DNA from: an uncultured Prevotella sp.
GTDB lineage: Bacteria > Bacteroidota > Bacteroidia > Bacteroidales > Bacteroidaceae
Direction: 5' to 3'
DNA length: 8,781 bases
NCBI GenBank assembly: GCA_905234355.1
Contig: CAJOHP010000093.1
Location: 1-8,781, forward strand
Shown piece by piece: positions 5,520-8,781 of the stretch. The first letter of the stretch is position 1. Each line of letters opens with the position of its first letter. The notes beneath the pieces were generated by a model. The model had not been told where the DNA came from. It made no database searches and saw only the letters and a program-made list of their open reading frames with translations. The position numbers and the translations under genes were made by a program.

Positions 5520-6649
5520 TTGATGGTCTCTTTAGGTGTGATGAGCACTTTGCTCTTCAAGGAATAAGTGCCTATGGTGGCGCCCTGTGCCACGTGGCAG
5601 GCGGCATCGTCAAGCAGACTGGCAAACGACCATACGGAGGTGTCGTAGACCACACATGCGGGTCTCTCGATGACGACGTCGTCGCGGTGTGAGCAAAAGG
5701 TGGCCGTGAGGCCTTTGCGCCGTGCGAGCTTCCTGCACTCGGCGAGCATGGCGTTGCTTCCCACAAAGATGTAGGTGGGCTGTGCGGCTTTCTTGTCGAA
5801 GAATCCCAGTGAGCGTCTGATTTGTTCGCCCCCCATCTGTATGAGGGCGATGAATGCGCGCAGATAGATGGCCATGCTCACGGGCAGGGTGACGAAGAAG
5901 GAGAGGTGGCCGTAGTGCTTTCTGAAGAAGATGAGCATGGCTTGATAAAACACGTGCACGTAGCGAAACGACGTCTTCTGCGTAGACTCTCCTTTGTAGT
6001 GCAGTATTTTCGCCGGCACATACCAGTTCTCGTAGCCGGCCTTCTTCACCCTGTAGCTCAGGTCTATGTCCTCACCATACATGAAGAACGTCTCGTCGAG
6101 CAGTCCGACGTGGTCGAGACACTGTCGTGTGAGCATGCAGAAGGCGCCGCTGATGACGTCTATCTGTCCCGGCCTGTCCCAAGGCATGTGGCTCATGTAG
6201 TAGCGCTCGCTCTTGCCGAGCATTTTCAGGAAGGATACGTATGGTGTGGGCAGGCCTCGGCGTGACTCTTTGGCGCGTGAGCCGTCAGGGTTGTGCATCA
6301 TCACGCCGCAGGCTCCGGCCTGAGGGTGGGTGTCCATGAAACTGATGACGGTGTTCAGGGCGTCTTCGCCCACGAAGGTATCGGGGTTGAGCAGCAGCAC
6401 ATACTGTCCTGTGGCCTGACGTATGGCAATGTTGTTGGCACGTGCGAAGCCCAGGTTGTGATTGCTGTCGATGAGGGTGATTTGCTCGCCGAAACGTCGG
6501 GTGAGATAGTCCACCGACCCGTCGTGGGAATGGTTGTCGACGACAATCACCTCGTGCGCTATGCCTCTGGCAGCGCGAAAGACACTATCGATGCACTGTT
6601 CCACATAGTACTTCACGTTGTAGTTGACGATGATGACGCTCAGTTTCAT
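5516..6649 (-). CDS. Family 2 glycosyltransferase (WbbL/rhamnosyltransferase-like) with C-terminal extension
   Basis: A 377-aa GT-A fold transferase. Residues 1-40 (MKLSVIIVNYNVKYYVEQCI, then EVIVVDN) form the nucleotide-sugar binding half; NLGFARANN lies at 65-73; LLLNPDTFV at 85-93 holds the DXD-equivalent NPD; the acceptor and catalytic part includes ISGAFCMLTR (166-175) and MYGEDIDLSYR (190-200), where E193/D194 are the likely base region. This pattern matches rhamnosyltransferase-like enzymes that build cell-surface polysaccharide. A hydrophobic stretch at about 250-270 may anchor it to the inner membrane. Residues about 290-377 are an extra domain starting PTYIFVGSNAMLAEC, discussed as a finding. 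The ATG at 6649 is chosen because MKLSVIIVNYN is the typical family start and because it overlaps the preceding gene by ATGA; the frame is open further upstream, but that part is shadow sequence. Donor and acceptor sugars are unknown. Confidence 0.93.
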   Translation of the reverse strand: MKLSVIIVNYNVKYYVEQCIDSVFRAARGIAHEVIVVDNHSHDGSVDYLTRRFGEQITLIDSNHNLGFARANNIAIRQATGQYVLLLNPDTFVGEDALNTVISFMDTHPQAGACGVMMHNPDGSRAKESRRGLPTPYVSFLKMLGKSERYYMSHMPWDRPGQIDVISGAFCMLTRQCLDHVGLLDETFFMYGEDIDLSYRVKKAGYENWYVPAKILHYKGESTQKTSFRYVHVFYQAMLIFFRKHYGHLSFFVTLPVSMAIYLRAFIALIQMGGEQIRRSLGFFDKKAAQPTYIFVGSNAMLAECRKLARRKGLTATFCSHRDDVVIERPACVVYDTSVWSFASLLDDAACHVAQGATIGTYSLKSKVLITPKETIK

Positions 6650-7092
6650 GCCTCTTTCTCCTCTTCGTTTAGGTGGGCCTCGCCGTCGCATCTGGCCTTT
6701 GTCGGGCAGACGAATGGCATGGTGAGCATCACGATGATAGCCATGTAGCCAAACGAGGTGTTCATCAGTGCATAGTAGAGTGCGGTGTTGGCCAGCAGTG
6801 GCACTCCGAGCATGGCCAGGCGCACGATGGCCCAGCGCAGCAGGGCCTGCTCGTGGTGGCGTCGCAGGTCGGCATCGATGCTTGCAAACTTGAACAGTCG
6901 CAGGGCCAGGGGGATGAGTGCTATGGTGAGCAACTCGGCAATGGTGGTGACGGCAAACTCCGTCGGCACCGGCCATTGTCCCGTGGCATAGCCCGGCAGG
7001 CAGGTCTCACTCTCGTAGAGTGCCACCATCAGCAGCGCCGCGGCGATGATGGCTATATATATATATAATAGTATCTTGCGTACATTATTCAT
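6646..7092 (-). CDS. Small integral membrane protein, 148 aa, about four transmembrane helices
   Basis: I do not recognise a named family. The protein has hydrophobic segments at about 7-25, 46-66, 86-107 and 112-128, consistent with four membrane helices, and ends in a soluble acidic tail (CDGEAHLNEEEKEA). The loop between helices 1 and 2 carries ESETCLPGYATGQWPVPTEF, and the loop before helix 3 is rich in Arg/His (DADLRRHHEQALLRW), which suggests that loop is cytoplasmic by the positive-inside rule. ATG 7092 (MNNVRKILLYIYIAIIAAAL) is the first sensible start after the recR stop, 38 bases away; the longer open frame upstream overlaps recR and is rejected. A run of seven TA units encodes part of helix 1. 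The gene overlaps the glycosyltransferase by ATGA, so a joint role in envelope sugar assembly is plausible but only inferred from position. Confidence 0.85.
   Translation of the reverse strand: MNNVRKILLYIYIAIIAAALLMVALYESETCLPGYATGQWPVPTEFAVTTIAELLTIALIPLALRLFKFASIDADLRRHHEQALLRWAIVRLAMLGVPLLANTALYYALMNTSFGYMAIIVMLTMPFVCPTKARCDGEAHLNEEEKEA
7054..7067. repeat. (TA)7 dinucleotide repeat inside the membrane protein gene
   Basis: Seven perfect TA units lie in codons 9 to 13 of the 148-aa membrane protein (reading TTA TAT ATA TAT ATA, L-Y-I-Y-I). Gain or loss of one unit would shift the frame near the N-terminus. Whether it varies between strains is unknown. Confidence 0.9.
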
Positions 7093-7130
7093 AATAATAA
7101 ATAGGTCGGGTGTGTTGTGTACGTGTAGTC

Positions 7131-7748
7131 TTACTGTCCGAATGGTGTACGGTTGAGTATGGAGCGTCCGAGTGTCACTTCGTCGGCATATTCCAGTTCG
7201 CCCCCCACGCTGATGCCTCTTGCAATGACGCTCACTCTGATGTCTTGCAGTGGTGCGAGCTTCCGGTAGATGAAGAAGTTGGTGGTGTCGCCCTCCATGG
7301 TGGGGCTCAGTGCGAGTATCACCTCGCTGATGTCTGCCTGTGTCACACGCTGCACGAGGGAGTCTATTTCGAGGTCGGCCGGCCCTATGCCGTCCATGGG
7401 CGAGATGACACCTCCGAGCACATGGTATAGCCCGTTGTATTGCTGTGTGTTTTCTATGGCCATGACGTCCTGCACATTTTCCACCACGCAGATGGTGGCG
7501 GCATCGCGTCGCGGGTCGCTGCAGATGGAGCACAAGTCGGTGTCGCTGATGTTGTGGCACTGACGGCAGAATCTGACTTCGCGCTTCATTGTGGCCAGTG
7601 TGTTGGCAAAGCGCTCCACATCGTCGGCAGGCTGTCGGAGCATGTGCAGCACGAGTCGCAGTGCCGTCTTGCGGCCTATGCCCGGCAGCCGGGAGAACTC
7701 GCCTACGGCCTGTTCCAGCAGTCTTGAGGGGTATTGTTGTGTGAGCAT
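7131..7748 (-). CDS. recR: Recombination mediator protein RecR
   Basis: A 205-aa, full-length RecR. With RecO it loads RecA onto single-stranded DNA at gaps during RecF-pathway repair, in the cytoplasm. Visible parts in order: N-terminal helix-hairpin-helix around 12-32 (FSRLPGIGRKTALRL), zinc finger with C61, C64, C73 and C76 (CRQCHNISDTDLCSIC), Toprim domain from about 84 (ATICVVENVQDVMAIE), and the C-terminal conserved segment ARGISVGGELEYADEVTL followed by GRSILNR. All expected zinc ligands are present and the length is normal. The ATG at 7748 follows the ABC-F stop by 3 bases (TAAGAGATG), with a GAG-containing context that may serve as a weak ribosome site. Its coexpression with an ABC-F protein and envelope genes appears to be genome packing, not pathway logic. 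Identification is very secure. Confidence 0.98.
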   Translation of the reverse strand: MLTQQYPSRLLEQAVGEFSRLPGIGRKTALRLVLHMLRQPADDVERFANTLATMKREVRFCRQCHNISDTDLCSICSDPRRDAATICVVENVQDVMAIENTQQYNGLYHVLGGVISPMDGIGPADLEIDSLVQRVTQADISEVILALSPTMEGDTTNFFIYRKLAPLQDIRVSVIARGISVGGELEYADEVTLGRSILNRTPFGQ

Positions 7749-7751
7749 CTC

Positions 7752-8781
7752 TTAGTTTTCTATTTCTGACAGCTCGAGCCAGCGCATCGACTTCTCGTCG
7801 AGTTCGGCCTCGATGAGTGGTAGCCGCTTGCTTTTCTCGGTGAGTGCCTCTACTGAAAGTGTGCCGGAGCAGAGCGCCTCTTCGGTCTGTTTCTTCTCTG
7901 CCTCGAGGAGTTCGATATCGTGTTCGAGCTGCTGCAACTCGCGTTTCTCTTTGAATGTCAGCTTGCGCTTGGCAGCGGCAGGACCGCCGACAGGGCTGCT
8001 GTCATCTCCCTTCTCGGTGGCGTTGGCTGGTTTTTTGCCCTGTTTCTCGGCAGGAGTGTCTTTTTCCTTGGCAGCCGACTCTTCCCACTGGCGGTACTGC
8101 GTGTAGTTGCCGGGGAAGTCTTTCACTACGCCGTTGCCGCGGAAGACGAGCAAGTGGTCGACCACCTTGTCCATGAAGTAGCGGTCATGGCTCACGATGA
8201 TGACGCATCCGGGAAAGTCTTGCAGGTATTCTTCAAGAATCTGGAGTGTCACGATGTCGAGGTCGTTGGTGGGCTCGTCGAGCACGAGGAAGTTGGGGTT
8301 GCGCATGAGCACGGTGCAGAGGTAGAGCTTGCGCCGCTCGCCTCCGGAGAGCTTGTACACGTAGTTGTGTTGCTGCTCGGGTGTGAAGAGGAAATGCTGT
8401 AGGAACTGGCTGGCCGAGAGGTGTCGTCCGGAGCCGAGGTCCACATATTCGGCGATGTCGCGTACCACGTCTATCACCTTCTGCTGCTCGTCGAAGTGTA
8501 GCCCCTCTTGCGAGAAATAGCCGAAGCGCACGGTTTCTCCCACGACGATGCGCCCTGTGTCTGGCTGCAGCTCGCCGAGGAGCATCTTCAGAAACGTGGA
8601 CTTGCCCGTGCCGTTGTTGCCCACGATGCCCATCTTCTCAAAGCGCGAGAAGTTGTAGTAGAAGTCTTTTAGAATGACGGTCTCGGTCTGCTTGCCGTCG
8701 CCGGGCGTCGTCGGGCTGTTGCTGAAGCTTTTCGAGACATACTGGCACTCGAATATCTTCGAGCCGATGTAGACGTTTGAC
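7752..8781 (-). CDS. ABC-F family ATPase, Uup-like (C-terminal part, cut by window edge)
   Basis: Only the last 342 residues are present; the first ATP-binding domain and linker lie beyond base 8781, since full proteins are about 620 to 650 residues. The frame is open to the edge, so the internal Met at 8633 is not the start. In the visible part, Walker A is GNNGTGKS (54-61), the signature LSGGE is at 144-148, Walker B plus D-loop is FLVLDEPTNDLD (164-175) and the switch histidine is in IVSHDRYF (195-202). A Lys/Ala-rich linker (about 240-270) leads to a C-terminal coiled coil with KLTFKEKRELQQLEHDIELL and ending RWLELSEIEN, which matches the Uup C-terminal domain. No membrane segments are present: ABC-F proteins act on ribosomes or nucleic acids, not as transporters. 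Uup has been tied to ribosome function and precise transposon excision. The exact subfamily needs the missing half, so I give no symbol. Confidence 0.95.
   Translation of the reverse strand, partial: SNVYIGSKIFECQYVSKSFSNSPTTPGDGKQTETVILKDFYYNFSRFEKMGIVGNNGTGKSTFLKMLLGELQPDTGRIVVGETVRFGYFSQEGLHFDEQQKVIDVVRDIAEYVDLGSGRHLSASQFLQHFLFTPEQQHNYVYKLSGGERRKLYLCTVLMRNPNFLVLDEPTNDLDIVTLQILEEYLQDFPGCVIIVSHDRYFMDKVVDHLLVFRGNGVVKDFPGNYTQYRQWEESAAKEKDTPAEKQGKKPANATEKGDDSSPVGGPAAAKRKLTFKEKRELQQLEHDIELLEAEKKQTEEALCSGTLSVEALTEKSKRLPLIEAELDEKSMRWLELSEIEN

Noticed and set aside
6650..6976. Longer glycosyltransferase starting at 6976
   Set aside because: The extra 109 residues overlap the membrane protein gene and are shadow sequence; MKLSVIIVNYN at 6649 is the usual family start.
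7093..7560. Longer membrane protein starting inside recR
   Set aside because: The added residues are the recR gene read in another frame, rich in Arg/His/Thr; MNNVRKILL at 7092 begins the first hydrophobic helix.
1..8781. Mobile element, CRISPR array, phage or defence system
   Set aside because: I saw no transposase, integrase, terminal inverted repeats, spaced direct repeats or known defence domains; all genes share one strand, similar codon use and tight spacing.

Overview
The window looks like chromosomal DNA from a Bacteroidales bacterium, most like a Prevotella relative. The evidence is a Bacteroidetes-type promoter (TTTG, 19 bases, TAtcTTTG), A-rich leaders without a clear Shine-Dalgarno, a golvesin-domain exported amidase typical of this phylum, and the style of the proteins. 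The DNA is fairly GC-rich by eye. All supported genes lie on the minus strand, so transcription runs from base 8781 towards base 1. I saw no RNA gene, insertion sequence, CRISPR array, prophage or other sign of recent transfer.

The upstream block (8781 to 4995) is one tightly packed gene chain. It starts with the C-terminal part of an ABC-F ATPase of the Uup type, cut by the window edge. Next, 3 bases later, comes the recombination mediator recR. A small four-helix membrane protein follows, then a family 2 glycosyltransferase with an extra C-terminal domain, then a GNAT acetyltransferase. The last three genes are joined by 4-base ATGA overlaps, so they are probably translationally coupled.

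The only sizeable gap (4829 to 4994, 166 bases) separates the two blocks. It holds a promoter matching the primary sigma factor consensus of Bacteroidetes, with an eight-T run in its spacer. It also holds four copies of the pentamer GTGAC/GTCAC and an unlisted 37-codon open frame. That frame starts almost at the predicted transcription start and ends 4 bases before the next gene.

The downstream block (4946 to 1) runs from this promoter. It contains the possible 37-aa leader peptide, an 89-aa protein of unknown function, a PlsC-type lysophospholipid acyltransferase, a secreted 862-aa protein, a 115-aa unknown protein, and the N-terminal half of the radical SAM protein YgiQ, cut at base 1. The 862-aa protein combines an Amidase_3-type peptidoglycan amidase core interrupted by a golvesin-like domain, an FN3 domain and an uncharacterised C-terminal domain. 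Three of the four junctions between these genes are overlaps or gaps below 25 bases; the fourth is 32 bases. A membrane-lipid enzyme beside a cell-wall enzyme suggests an envelope theme, but the small unknown proteins and YgiQ have no obvious place in it.

Most of the window is ordinary core genome. The best leads are the 37-aa leader frame with its promoter and pentamer cluster, the split amidase architecture, and the C-terminal extension of the glycosyltransferase.
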